Shown here: piece after piece, positions 16,673-23,812 of the stretch
How positions within the stretch are numbered: position 1 is the first letter of the stretch
Layout: every line of letters begins with the position of its first letter
Assembly (NCBI GenBank): GCA_945829425.1
Contig: CALZUQ010000030.1
Coordinates: 1-33,660, forward strand
Length of the DNA: 33,660 nucleotides
Reading direction: 5' to 3'
From: an uncultured bacterium
Lineage (GTDB): Bacteria > Bacteroidota > Bacteroidia > Bacteroidales > Bacteroidaceae
Program-made: the position numbers and the translations under genes
The notes under the pieces: generated by a model
Told to the model about the DNA's origin: nothing
Databases searched by the model: none
Seen by the model: the letters and a program-made list of their open reading frames with translations, nothing else

Positions 16673-17502
16673 AAATAGGAATACTACAGTCGGCGGGTAT
16701 CGCCGGCCAGATTATTGATGTGGCTTTGAGCCATCCTGAGCATGGCGATGTCTTTACGCCTGTCATATACAGCAAGGAAAAACAGAATGAGCGTAATGTC
16801 AGCTCAGACCTTAAGTTCGGCAATATCTCTGCCGTCGTGGTTGCTCCCGGCTCGTCATCAGAGCTGAAGTTCAACGGAGCCATGACGGTGCATGTCGACG
16901 AGCATATCCGCGTAGCTTCCGTCATGGAAGGCATGACAGATGCCGCTCTCGACCATGACAGACTCGTAGAACGTATCATGAAGGCGTGGAACTCCCTGAG
17001 CCGTGACTTCAATGTCTCTTCTCCCCGTCTTGCTCTTCTCTCTTCCGGTTCTTCAGATACCGATGAACATTTGTTGAAACCAGTCATAGAGGAGTTGCGT
17101 GCCGAGGGTGTCTTCCTCTTCGGTCCTTACGACGTTGAAGCGTTTCTCACGGAGAGCATGCACCAGCATTTCGACCTCACGCTGACCGTAACCGACGAAC
17201 AGGCGCAGAGGCTTCTCGGTGATATTGCAGACGACACTCATACGCGTTTCCTCACCGGGCTTCCTATCGTTGTTGCTCTGACAGAGTATTCCTCGTCCTT
17301 TGCTTTCGACACTGACGACCTGGAGCTTCCCGCTCATGCTCTTCGTCAGGCAATATACACAGTCATGGAGGTATGCCGCAACCGCATACATTTTGAGGAA
17401 GCTCACGAAAACCCTCTGCCAAAGCTTTACCACGAACGCCGTGACGACAGTGACAAGGCACGCTTTACGGTGCTGAAGAAGGACGTTGCGGAGAAAGGAT
17501 AG
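16669..17502 (+). CDS. PdxA-like protein with degenerate metal site
   Basis: The 277-residue product aligns by eye with PdxA (4-hydroxythreonine-4-phosphate dehydrogenase, vitamin B6 route). LKPVIEELRAEGVFLFGPYDVEAF matches the PdxA block before the active site, FLTGLPIVV matches the TxGLPxxR strand, and ALRQAIYTVMEV matches the C-terminal helix. PdxA uses three metal-binding His. Here the first may remain (VDEHIRV). The second (in YHDQGL) is replaced in TVTDEQAQRLL, and the third (in DHGTA) by Tyr in LTEYSSSFAF. The region with GHTE is deleted and the GDPAGIGPE start is lost. The protein is about 50 residues shorter than PdxA. It is probably not a B6 enzyme and its real role is unknown. ATGA overlap with rlmN indicates an operon. 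Confidence 0.75.
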   Translation: MKIGILQSAGIAGQIIDVALSHPEHGDVFTPVIYSKEKQNERNVSSDLKFGNISAVVVAPGSSSELKFNGAMTVHVDEHIRVASVMEGMTDAALDHDRLVERIMKAWNSLSRDFNVSSPRLALLSSGSSDTDEHLLKPVIEELRAEGVFLFGPYDVEAFLTESMHQHFDLTLTVTDEQAQRLLGDIADDTHTRFLTGLPIVVALTEYSSSFAFDTDDLELPAHALRQAIYTVMEVCRNRIHFEEAHENPLPKLYHERRDDSDKARFTVLKKDVAEKG

Positions 17503-17530
17503 TTTGAAAGATTAAAAAAATGTTCTGAGT

Positions 17531-18244
17531 ATGAAAATAGTCTTTTTAACAGGTGCAGGAATGTCTGTCGAGAGTGGCCTTACGACATTCCGCGATGCTG
17601 GCGGCCTTTGGGAGAACTATCCCGTCATGGAGGTTGCAAGCCACGATGGCTGGGAACGTAATCCCGACTATGTCAATGCGTTCTATAACATGCTACGTGT
17701 GAAATACAAAGATGTGAAGCCCTGTGAGGGGCATCGCCTTATAGCGCAGTTGGAGAAAGACTATGATGTCACCGTCGTGACGCAGAATGTTGACAACCTC
17801 CACGAGCAGGCAGGCTCATCAAAGGTCATCCATCTGCATGGCGAGCTTATGAAGATGTGCTCCAGCCGTGATGTCGACAACCCCCGATACTGGGTGTCGC
17901 TGCCTCAGGAAGGGTGGGGGACGGAAGGCCTGGAAGTGCCTAAGGGCATTACCGCCGGCGACGGCTCTCTCCTCCGTCCGTATATCGTCTTCTTCCAGGA
18001 AAACGTGCCGAACATCTACTACGGCATAGAGGAAGCGGAGAAAGCCGACGTCTTCATCATCATAGGCACGTCGCTGAACGTATATCCTGCCGCCTCCCTG
18101 CTTCAGTATGTACCTTCTTCCGCACGTGTCTTCCTCATCGACCCACATCCTGCCCTCGGACGTACGTCGCATAATGTCAGCATCATTGCAAAGGGTGCCA
18201 GCGAGGGTATGAAAGATGTCGTGGCAGAACTCGCACGTATTTAG
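17531..18244 (+). CDS. Sir2-family NAD-dependent protein deacylase (zinc-less type)
   Basis: This 237-residue sirtuin removes acyl groups from lysines using NAD+. Motifs: GAGMSVESGLTTFRDAGGLW (8-27), VTQNVDNLHEQAG (83-95), HLHGEL with catalytic His103, and IIIGTSLNVYPAASLL near the C-terminus. The small domain has no CxxC pairs; only C65 and C110 are present, so the usual structural zinc is not supported. Lack of these Cys also occurs in other Bacteroidetes sirtuins as I remember them. The usual RPHxVWFGE is RPYIVFFQE here. The acyl-pocket region AFYNMLRVKY resembles the Tyr-Arg motif of desuccinylases but is shifted by one residue. It lies 28 bp after the PdxA-like gene. Confidence 0.9.
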   Translation: MKIVFLTGAGMSVESGLTTFRDAGGLWENYPVMEVASHDGWERNPDYVNAFYNMLRVKYKDVKPCEGHRLIAQLEKDYDVTVVTQNVDNLHEQAGSSKVIHLHGELMKMCSSRDVDNPRYWVSLPQEGWGTEGLEVPKGITAGDGSLLRPYIVFFQENVPNIYYGIEEAEKADVFIIIGTSLNVYPAASLLQYVPSSARVFLIDPHPALGRTSHNVSIIAKGASEGMKDVVAELARI

Positions 18245-18282
18245 AACCAACCTTAACGGTGGGATATGACGTCCCCATAACT

Positions 18283-19563
18283 ATGGAGCAAGAAAGACTA
18301 CAGGAAATAAAACGTAAATATAACGTCGTCGGAAACAGCGATGCGCTGAACCATGCCCTCGACGTTTGTCTTCAGGTGGCGCCGACAGAACTTTCTGTCC
18401 TCATAGTCGGTGAGAGTGGTGTGGGCAAGGAGGTCTTGCCGCGCATCATACACGACAGTTCCCCTCGCCGCCGAGAGAAATATTTCGCCATAAACTGCGG
18501 CTCGATACCCGAGGGGACTTTAGACTCTGAGCTCTTCGGCCATGAGAAAGGGTCGTTTACGGGTGCCATAGGTGAGAGCGAAGGATATTTTGGTATAGCT
18601 GATAGAGGCACGCTGTTTCTCGATGAGGTTGGTGAACTGCCTCTCGCCACTCAGGCACGTCTGCTCCGTGTCTTGGAGACGGGAGAGTATATCCGCGTTG
18701 GAGGCCAGTCCATACGTAAGACAAATGTGCGCATCGTCGCAGCCACCAACGTCAATATGCGTAAAGCCATCAGCGAGGGAAAATTCCGTGAAGACCTTTA
18801 CTACCGACTTAACACCATTCCTGTCTTCCTTCCTCCGCTCCGCGACCGAGGCAATGATATCCTGCTCCTCTTCCGTATGTTCTCTTACCAGATGATGGAG
18901 AAATACCGTCTTCCGCGCTTAGAGCTTACCGAGGGAGCACGTCGTCTCCTGCTGAAATATAAGTGGCCTGGAAATATCCGCCAGCTGAAGAACATCACCG
19001 AGCAGCTCTCTGTGCTTTCCGAGGATAAGACGATTACTGAGGAACAGCTACTGCGTTTCATTCCTGATGACGAGGACAGCATGGCTCTCGTGTCCCCTTC
19101 ACGCCCCTCTTCCGACGGCGGTTCCAAGACTTACGAGAGCGAGCGGCAGATGCTTTTCAATATTCTTTTTGAACTGCGCAACAATATCACTTCGCTGAAC
19201 AACGACGTGGCAGAGCTGAAAAGGCAGGTCATGGCTCTCGGAGGAACTCTGACACCCTCACGCCATGATGTCATGGCTCTCCCTGCGCCGATGTCAGAAC
19301 TGCCGCATCATGTCATGCCAGAGTCCGGTGACACACTTTCTGATGCTGCGAACGCGAAGGGCGACAGCGACATCTTTGACGAGGTGGAGGAAGTTGACGA
19401 CGACAAGCAGCCTGACGACTCTGATGATACTATGAATATCTATCAGGTGGAACTGGAGCAAATAAGAAAGTCACTGATAAGGAATAACGGCAACAGAAGG
19501 AAGGCGGCACAGGAACTGGGCATTTCTGAGCGTACCTTATACCGAAGGCTGAAAGAGCTCTGA
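18283..19563 (+). CDS. sigma-54-dependent transcriptional activator, AAA+ and Fis-type HTH, no receiver domain
   Basis: From MEQERLQEIKRKYNVVGNSD the protein has 426 residues. An AAA+ domain begins at once: Walker A GESGVGKE, the sigma-54 contact loop FGHEKGSFTGAIGES (GSFTGA rather than GAFTGA), Walker B GTLFLDEVGELPL, then the arginine-finger region FREDLYYRLNTIPVFLPPLRDR. A long acidic linker (DEVEEVDDDKQPDDSDD) leads to the Fis-type helix-turn-helix NRRKAAQELGISERTLYRRLKEL. There is no N-terminal receiver, PAS or GAF domain, so the activating input is not visible. A GTG at 18259 would add eight residues. It sits between the sirtuin and the LptE-like gene, and its targets are unknown. Confidence 0.92.
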   Translation: MEQERLQEIKRKYNVVGNSDALNHALDVCLQVAPTELSVLIVGESGVGKEVLPRIIHDSSPRRREKYFAINCGSIPEGTLDSELFGHEKGSFTGAIGESEGYFGIADRGTLFLDEVGELPLATQARLLRVLETGEYIRVGGQSIRKTNVRIVAATNVNMRKAISEGKFREDLYYRLNTIPVFLPPLRDRGNDILLLFRMFSYQMMEKYRLPRLELTEGARRLLLKYKWPGNIRQLKNITEQLSVLSEDKTITEEQLLRFIPDDEDSMALVSPSRPSSDGGSKTYESERQMLFNILFELRNNITSLNNDVAELKRQVMALGGTLTPSRHDVMALPAPMSELPHHVMPESGDTLSDAANAKGDSDIFDEVEEVDDDKQPDDSDDTMNIYQVELEQIRKSLIRNNGNRRKAAQELGISERTLYRRLKEL

Positions 19564-19626
19564 CGCCCTATAAACTCTTAAGGTGGGCTGTGCGCCCTTA
19601 AAGAAAACGAAAATATTCTGTAACAA

Positions 19627-20136
19627 ATGAGAAGGGTAATATATATCATGCTGTGCGTAATGGCACTTTCAGCTGCAAGCTGTTCTGTGAGTTACAAGTT
19701 CAATATGTCGAGCATAGACTATACCAAGGTAAAGACCATACAGATAGCTGAGTTTCCCATACGCTCCTCGTATGTTTGGGGACCTATGGGTCCTATGTTC
19801 AATAACCGGCTCAAGGACCAGTTTGCTGACCATACCAAGCTCTCGCAGGTGAAACGCAATGGCGACCTGAAGTTAGAGGGTGAGATAACCAACTACACCC
19901 AGCGTAATAAGTCGGTCTCAGCCGAGGGCTATTCTGCACAGACAGAACTTGCCATAACCGTAAACGTAAGGTTCACGAACAATACCAACCATCTGGAAGA
20001 CTTTGAGAAGTCCTTCACCGCCACTTCTACCTACGAGACGACACAGTCGTTGGCAAGCGTGCAGGAGCAGCTCGTAACGGAAATGGTGAAAGACCTATGC
20101 GACCAAATCTTCAATGCTGCGGTAGCAAACTGGTGA
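19627..20136 (+). CDS. lptE: LptE-like outer-membrane lipoprotein
   Basis: This 169-residue protein has a lipoprotein signal (MRRVIYIMLCVMALSAASC, Cys19) and the Bacteroidetes LptE-like pattern: CSVSYKFNMSSIDYTKVKTIQIAEFPIRSSYVWGPMGPMFNNRLKDQF near the N-terminus, then GDLKLEGEITNYTQ and a beta-rich body. LptE plugs the LptD barrel and helps insert lipopolysaccharide into the outer membrane. Sequence similarity of this group to proteobacterial LptE is low, so the role is inferred from family assignment and from its usual place behind the sigma-54 activator. The 63-bp gap upstream contains a bulged GC-rich hairpin. A strong terminator follows at 20185-20231. Confidence 0.85.
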   Translation: MRRVIYIMLCVMALSAASCSVSYKFNMSSIDYTKVKTIQIAEFPIRSSYVWGPMGPMFNNRLKDQFADHTKLSQVKRNGDLKLEGEITNYTQRNKSVSAEGYSAQTELAITVNVRFTNNTNHLEDFEKSFTATSTYETTQSLASVQEQLVTEMVKDLCDQIFNAAVANW

Positions 20137-20184
20137 TGTGATAAACAGCGTACAGGTTATATGAAAATAAAAGTAATGTGAAAA

Positions 20185-20231
20185 ACAAGAAATCCTGCTG
20201 AGGGGAAAGCCCATTCAGCAGGATTTCTTGT
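20185..20231. terminator. bidirectional terminator after lptE / rha operon
   Basis: A perfect 17-bp stem (ACAAGAAATCCTGCTGA at 20185-20201 with its complement at 20215-20231) closes a 13-nt loop. Flanks are T-rich in both directions (TTTTCAC on the minus strand, ATTATTCTT on the plus strand). It lies between the convergent lptE and rhaD genes. Confidence 0.85.
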
Positions 20232-20403
20232 ATTATTCTTCAGTCATATTTATTTCTTGCTCCAGTATTTTTCTTACTCCATTTTCTTGCTCCCAGTCTT
20301 TTTCTTTCTTCCGTCATGTTCTTTTTTCCGTCATATTATGTGTGGCGGAGAGTATTCATGTCGGTCATGGCGGGAGCATTGTTGTGATGAGAGTTTCCGG
20401 AAA
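20232..20403. other. non-coding tail between terminator and rhaD
   Basis: The interval is pyrimidine-rich on the plus strand, with imperfect repeats of TTTCTTGCTCC/TTTCTTACTCC and CCGTCAT. Only very short ORFs occur in it (for example 25 codons on the minus strand). I see no supported gene. It would be the 3' UTR of the rha transcript. Confidence 0.5.
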
Positions 20404-21225
20404 TCAGCACGGACGTGTCTTAGGGAGGTTGAATGTCTGCTGTATGTCAACCATCTCCTCGTCTGTCATTCCGTCTGGCTCAGAGCCCATGTTACGTGCG
20501 CACATATATATGTTTGCCGCCTTGCATAACACGTCTGTCTGGTCGAAGGCATCCATGATGTCCGTTCCTACCGCAACAGTGCCGTGCTTCTCCCAGAGCA
20601 CCACGTCGTGGAGCTTTATCTGTTCGAGCGTAGCGTCAGCAAGCTCTATGGATCCCGGCATAGCGTATGGTACAATGCCAATTCCGAGTGGTGCGAAGGC
20701 GAGAGTCTCAGGTATCATGGACCATAGCACTTTCGTCATTTCGTCACCTTTCAGGAAGCGTCGTATGTGTGACATGGCGACCAGCTCGATAGGGTGTGTG
20801 TGTAGCGTTGCCTTGTATGTTGAGCCTGTAGAGAGGAGATAGTCTTGGAGTGCGAGGTGTGAGGGGAGCTCGCTGGTAGGCATGACAGGCTCGTCGGCAA
20901 TGATTTCATACGATGCGCAGTCGTCGCAGATACGTATTATGGAGCCGTTCTGCATAGGCCAACGTGCGAGGTCGCGCATACGTTTTCCTGTTCCCTTTGC
21001 ATAGAAATATTTCCCTTTGAGGTTAGGCAGCACCTTCCCAATAGACTTTGCCGGAGCTATGGCAGGCATTGCGGCTATTTCGTCGTCGACGAATTCGGTG
21101 ATGTTCACCGTGATGTTTCCGCCGTTGCGTTCAGCCCATCCTTTCTGCCAGAGATACCCTGTAACCTCTGCTATCTGGTTTATTACCGCCTCAAGTCCCG
21201 GGCGGCCTTCAAGAATGCTTTTCAT
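20404..21225 (-). CDS. rhaD: rhamnulose-1-phosphate aldolase
   Basis: RhaD splits L-rhamnulose 1-phosphate into dihydroxyacetone phosphate and L-lactaldehyde, the last step of the pathway. The start MKSILEGRPGLEAVINQIAEVTGYLWQKGW at 21225 gives 273 residues, the usual length for class II RhaD. The zinc ligands are in TLHTHPIEL and in EKHGTVAVG, with the preceding Glu region ELPSHLALQDYL. NGGNITVNI holds the phosphate-binding loop. A longer frame from 21372 only translates the leader element and is rejected. It is last in the operon, separated from rhaT by a 171-bp gap that carries leader element B and a strong hairpin, so its expression may be tuned apart from the upstream genes. Confidence 0.96.
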   Translation of the reverse strand: MKSILEGRPGLEAVINQIAEVTGYLWQKGWAERNGGNITVNITEFVDDEIAAMPAIAPAKSIGKVLPNLKGKYFYAKGTGKRMRDLARWPMQNGSIIRICDDCASYEIIADEPVMPTSELPSHLALQDYLLSTGSTYKATLHTHPIELVAMSHIRRFLKGDEMTKVLWSMIPETLAFAPLGIGIVPYAMPGSIELADATLEQIKLHDVVLWEKHGTVAVGTDIMDAFDQTDVLCKAANIYMCARNMGSEPDGMTDEEMVDIQQTFNLPKTRPC

Positions 21226-21261
21226 TGTTTTCTGTTTTTGTATATTATTCTGTTTTTTATG

Positions 21262-21302
21262 GGGACTGTTACCCGACATGTTCTGTGTGGCATAACAGTC
21301 CC
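21262..21302 (-). other. strong stem-loop between leader element B and rhaD
   Basis: GGGACTGTTA (21262-21271) and TAACAGTCCC (21293-21302) form a perfect 10-bp stem with a 21-nt loop, ending 36 nt before the rhaD ATG. The minus strand after it reads CATAAAAAACAG, so it is not an intrinsic terminator. It is probably an mRNA processing or protection site, or part of the upstream element. Confidence 0.6.
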
Positions 21303-21314
21303 TGCATATATGAC

Positions 21315-21373
21315 GGTGGGAGACTTGTCCTCCGGACCCACTGACCAAAGGGAGGTAATTAATAGAAACCACC
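21315..21373 (-). promoter_or_regulatory. candidate structured leader RNA, copy B (rhaT-rhaD gap)
   Basis: The closing stem is GGTGG (21369-21373 on the minus strand) with CCACC (21315-21319). The inner stem is CCTCC (minus 21351-21355) with GGAGG (minus 21329-21333). The core GACAAGTCT (21321-21329) is identical in A and C, and ATTAATTAC is shared with A. No TAnnTTTG box is seen between rhaT and this element, so it seems to act inside a polycistronic mRNA. Confidence 0.6.
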
Positions 21374-21396
21374 TTTGCTCATGACTTACGAAGCTT

Positions 21397-22428
21397 TTAA
21401 ACTATCTGCGGAATAAAGCTTGAGACGATGAGTATCACGAGTCCTGTTACGAGCACCGCGATAGTCTTGGCTGAGCATCCCTTCCACTCTTTGAGTATTA
21501 TGCCCCAAACGTTAGAGAATGTGACGTTGAGAGCCATGAGAATGCAGAAAGAGAATGTCAGCATAGCCGGAGAGTCCTGCAGGAAGCCCTGTCCGAGCGA
21601 GAGTCCGAAGAACTGTGAGTACCACAATGCTCCAGCGAGTGCGCAGAAGAGTATGTTGTTCGTCCATACAGAAGCCTTGGCATAGTCGCCCCATGTCCCG
21701 TTCCGGTGGTTTTGGAAGAGGCAGTATATGGCGTTTGTCACAAATCCTCCGAGTGTGACGAGGAGTGTGGCGGGCAGAGCCTTATACATGGCGTCTGTTT
21801 CGGCAAAATGTATGTCAGCTCCGAATGCCAGTCCTACGTTGAAACATCCGCTCATGAATCCCGCGAGGAGTGCTATGGCGAGACCTTTGGGGAAGTTGAA
21901 ATCCTTTACAGCTGCTTTCTTCTGCTCTTCGGAGAGTGATGCGGACTTCATAGAGCCTGCCACGCCTATCACGGCTATGCCTATCAGCGTTACGACCACT
22001 CCGGCAACGACAGAGAGCGTCAGTTTCTCAAGTGCTCCCTGTTCCGGGAAGAAGATGTTGAGCAGCACGGGTCCCATTATCGTTCCGAGTCCTGCACATG
22101 TTCCGAGAGCTATGGACTGTCCGAGCGCCACGCCGAGGTAGCGCATGGAGAGTCCGAAGGTCAGTCCTCCTATGCCCCAGAGCACACCGAAGAACACCGT
22201 CATCCATAGGCTTACGCTGTCAGCGCCGGCGAAGAGCTGCATAAGTGAGCAACCCTCCGGCACTGCGAGCAAAGCTCCGAGGAAGGGGAAGAGTAGCCAT
22301 GCGAAGACACCCTGTATTATCCAGTATGTCTCCCACGACCATTCCTTTATCTTGTTTATAGGCACGTAGCAGCTTGACTGGCAGAAGGCTCCTATGGCTA
22401 TTATTAGCAAACCTGTTATTATGTCCAT
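21397..22428 (-). CDS. rhaT: L-rhamnose/H+ symporter
   Basis: RhaT imports L-rhamnose with protons across the inner membrane. The 343-residue protein has about ten membrane segments and the RhaT family start GLLIIAIGAFCQSSCYVPINKIKEWSWETYWIIQGVFAWLLFPF. Further family blocks are FGVLWGIGGLTFGLSMRYLGVALGQSIALG, and the end GWTIILKEWKGC-type segment NVWGIILKEWKGCSAKT. Its length matches the E. coli protein (344). It lies 6 bp after rhaA, so the two are co-transcribed. The outer-membrane step is not encoded here. Confidence 0.96.
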   Translation of the reverse strand: MDIITGLLIIAIGAFCQSSCYVPINKIKEWSWETYWIIQGVFAWLLFPFLGALLAVPEGCSLMQLFAGADSVSLWMTVFFGVLWGIGGLTFGLSMRYLGVALGQSIALGTCAGLGTIMGPVLLNIFFPEQGALEKLTLSVVAGVVVTLIGIAVIGVAGSMKSASLSEEQKKAAVKDFNFPKGLAIALLAGFMSGCFNVGLAFGADIHFAETDAMYKALPATLLVTLGGFVTNAIYCLFQNHRNGTWGDYAKASVWTNNILFCALAGALWYSQFFGLSLGQGFLQDSPAMLTFSFCILMALNVTFSNVWGIILKEWKGCSAKTIAVLVTGLVILIVSSFIPQIV

Positions 22429-22434
22429 AGGATA

Positions 22435-23688
22435 TTATCTCTTTGATGTCACCTCAGCGACATACTTGTCGATGTCAGCCATGAAGTCCAGTCCTACCGG
22501 TACGTTGTTACGTACACAGAACTCGTCGTAGACAGCCTGCCATGGCATAGCCTTCTGCTCTTCAATGACAGCGAGCACCTTATATCCCTCTCCTGCGAGT
22601 TCGAGCTTAGAGATCATGTCGCATGGTTCGAGGAGTGCGCGTAGCATACACTTCTGTGCAGAGCGAGATCCGATGACGTATGCTCCGATGCGGTTGATAG
22701 AGCCGTCGAAGAAGTCGAGTCCGTAGTGTACGCGGTCGAGAGCCCCTGCTCGTACAATCTCGAAGAACAGTTCCTGTGTCGGGTCGTCCATGATTGTTAC
22801 GTGGTCAGAGTCCCAGCGTATAGGACGTGAAACGTGAAGCATGAGTTCCTTGAGGAACGGCAGTACGGCAGACACCTTGTCGGCAGGCGACTCTGTCGGG
22901 TGGTAGTGACCGGTGTCAATGGTCAGGAGCTTGTCGTTCTGTGCGGCATAAGCTGTGTAGAAGTCGTGTGAACCAACCGTGAAGCTCTCCAGTCCTATTC
23001 CGAATACCTTACCCTCTATACAGTCTTTCATCATAGGCTGTTTCTTCTCGAATATCTCGTCGAGCGACTTCTTCAGCGTGTTACGGTATAGAGCGTGGTT
23101 AACTGATACGTCTTTACATCCGTCGTGTACCCAAAGGTTCATGATACATGGGTCTCCCTGTGCCTCACCCATGGCGTTTGCTATGTCACGGCAACGTTTT
23201 GTATGCTCTACCCAGAAGCTGCGTATCGCCTCGTCAGGGTTTGCAAGAGACAGAGAGCCTGACTTCGGATGAGAGAAAGAAGAAGAGTTGAAGTCAAGCT
23301 TTGTATCGTGCTCCTTCGCCCAGTCTATCCATGACTGGAAATATTCTACCGTCACCTCGTCGCGGTCTACGACTTTTCCTTTGAAGTCGCCGTATATCTC
23401 GTGGAGGTTCAGACGGTGGTTGCCCGGTATGAGGCTCTTAGCCTTCAGAATGTCCTGACGTAGCTCGTCGATATTGCGTGCCGCTCCCGGGAAGTCTCCT
23501 GTTGACTGTATGCCTCCCGACATTGCTCCAGCCTGTACCTCGAAGCCTTTCACGTCGTCAGCCTGCCAGCAGTGCAGTGAGAGGTGGAAGTCCTGAAGCT
23601 GCTTGAGCACTTTCTCTGTATCGACACCGATTTCTGCGTAGCGTTCTTTTGCTACCTGATAAGCCTTTGAAATAAGTTCTGCTTTCAT
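22435..23688 (-). CDS. rhaA: L-rhamnose isomerase
   Basis: RhaA converts L-rhamnose to L-rhamnulose in the cytosol. At 417 residues it matches the E. coli enzyme (419). Typical blocks are LSLHCWQADDVKGFE near the N-terminus, the metal-binding stretch GIGLESFTVGSHDFYTAYAAQ, LTIDTGHYHPTE, and HVSRPIRWDSDHV, which together supply Glu, Asp and His ligands for Mn/Zn. The C-terminal LLEPCDMISKLELAGEGYKVLAVIEEQKAMPW is also family-typical. It is the second gene of the operon, 124 bp after rhaB. The gap contains an A-rich leader with repeated AAAACAGAAA/ATCAAAAC words. Confidence 0.97.
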   Translation of the reverse strand: MKAELISKAYQVAKERYAEIGVDTEKVLKQLQDFHLSLHCWQADDVKGFEVQAGAMSGGIQSTGDFPGAARNIDELRQDILKAKSLIPGNHRLNLHEIYGDFKGKVVDRDEVTVEYFQSWIDWAKEHDTKLDFNSSSFSHPKSGSLSLANPDEAIRSFWVEHTKRCRDIANAMGEAQGDPCIMNLWVHDGCKDVSVNHALYRNTLKKSLDEIFEKKQPMMKDCIEGKVFGIGLESFTVGSHDFYTAYAAQNDKLLTIDTGHYHPTESPADKVSAVLPFLKELMLHVSRPIRWDSDHVTIMDDPTQELFFEIVRAGALDRVHYGLDFFDGSINRIGAYVIGSRSAQKCMLRALLEPCDMISKLELAGEGYKVLAVIEEQKAMPWQAVYDEFCVRNNVPVGLDFMADIDKYVAEVTSKR

Positions 23689-23812
23689 AGTTTTGATGTT
23701 TGGTTTTAAGTTTTGATTTTCTGTTTTGGATTATTCTTTGTCGTATGTTTTCAGAGGTGAGATGTCACGTCCTTATATATAAGATAGGTGTCGTGGTATT
23801 GTCTCCCGTGTG

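Noticed and set aside
21226..21372. N-terminal extension of RhaD
   Set aside because: It translates leader element B and the following hairpin; the family start is MKSILEGRPG at 21225.
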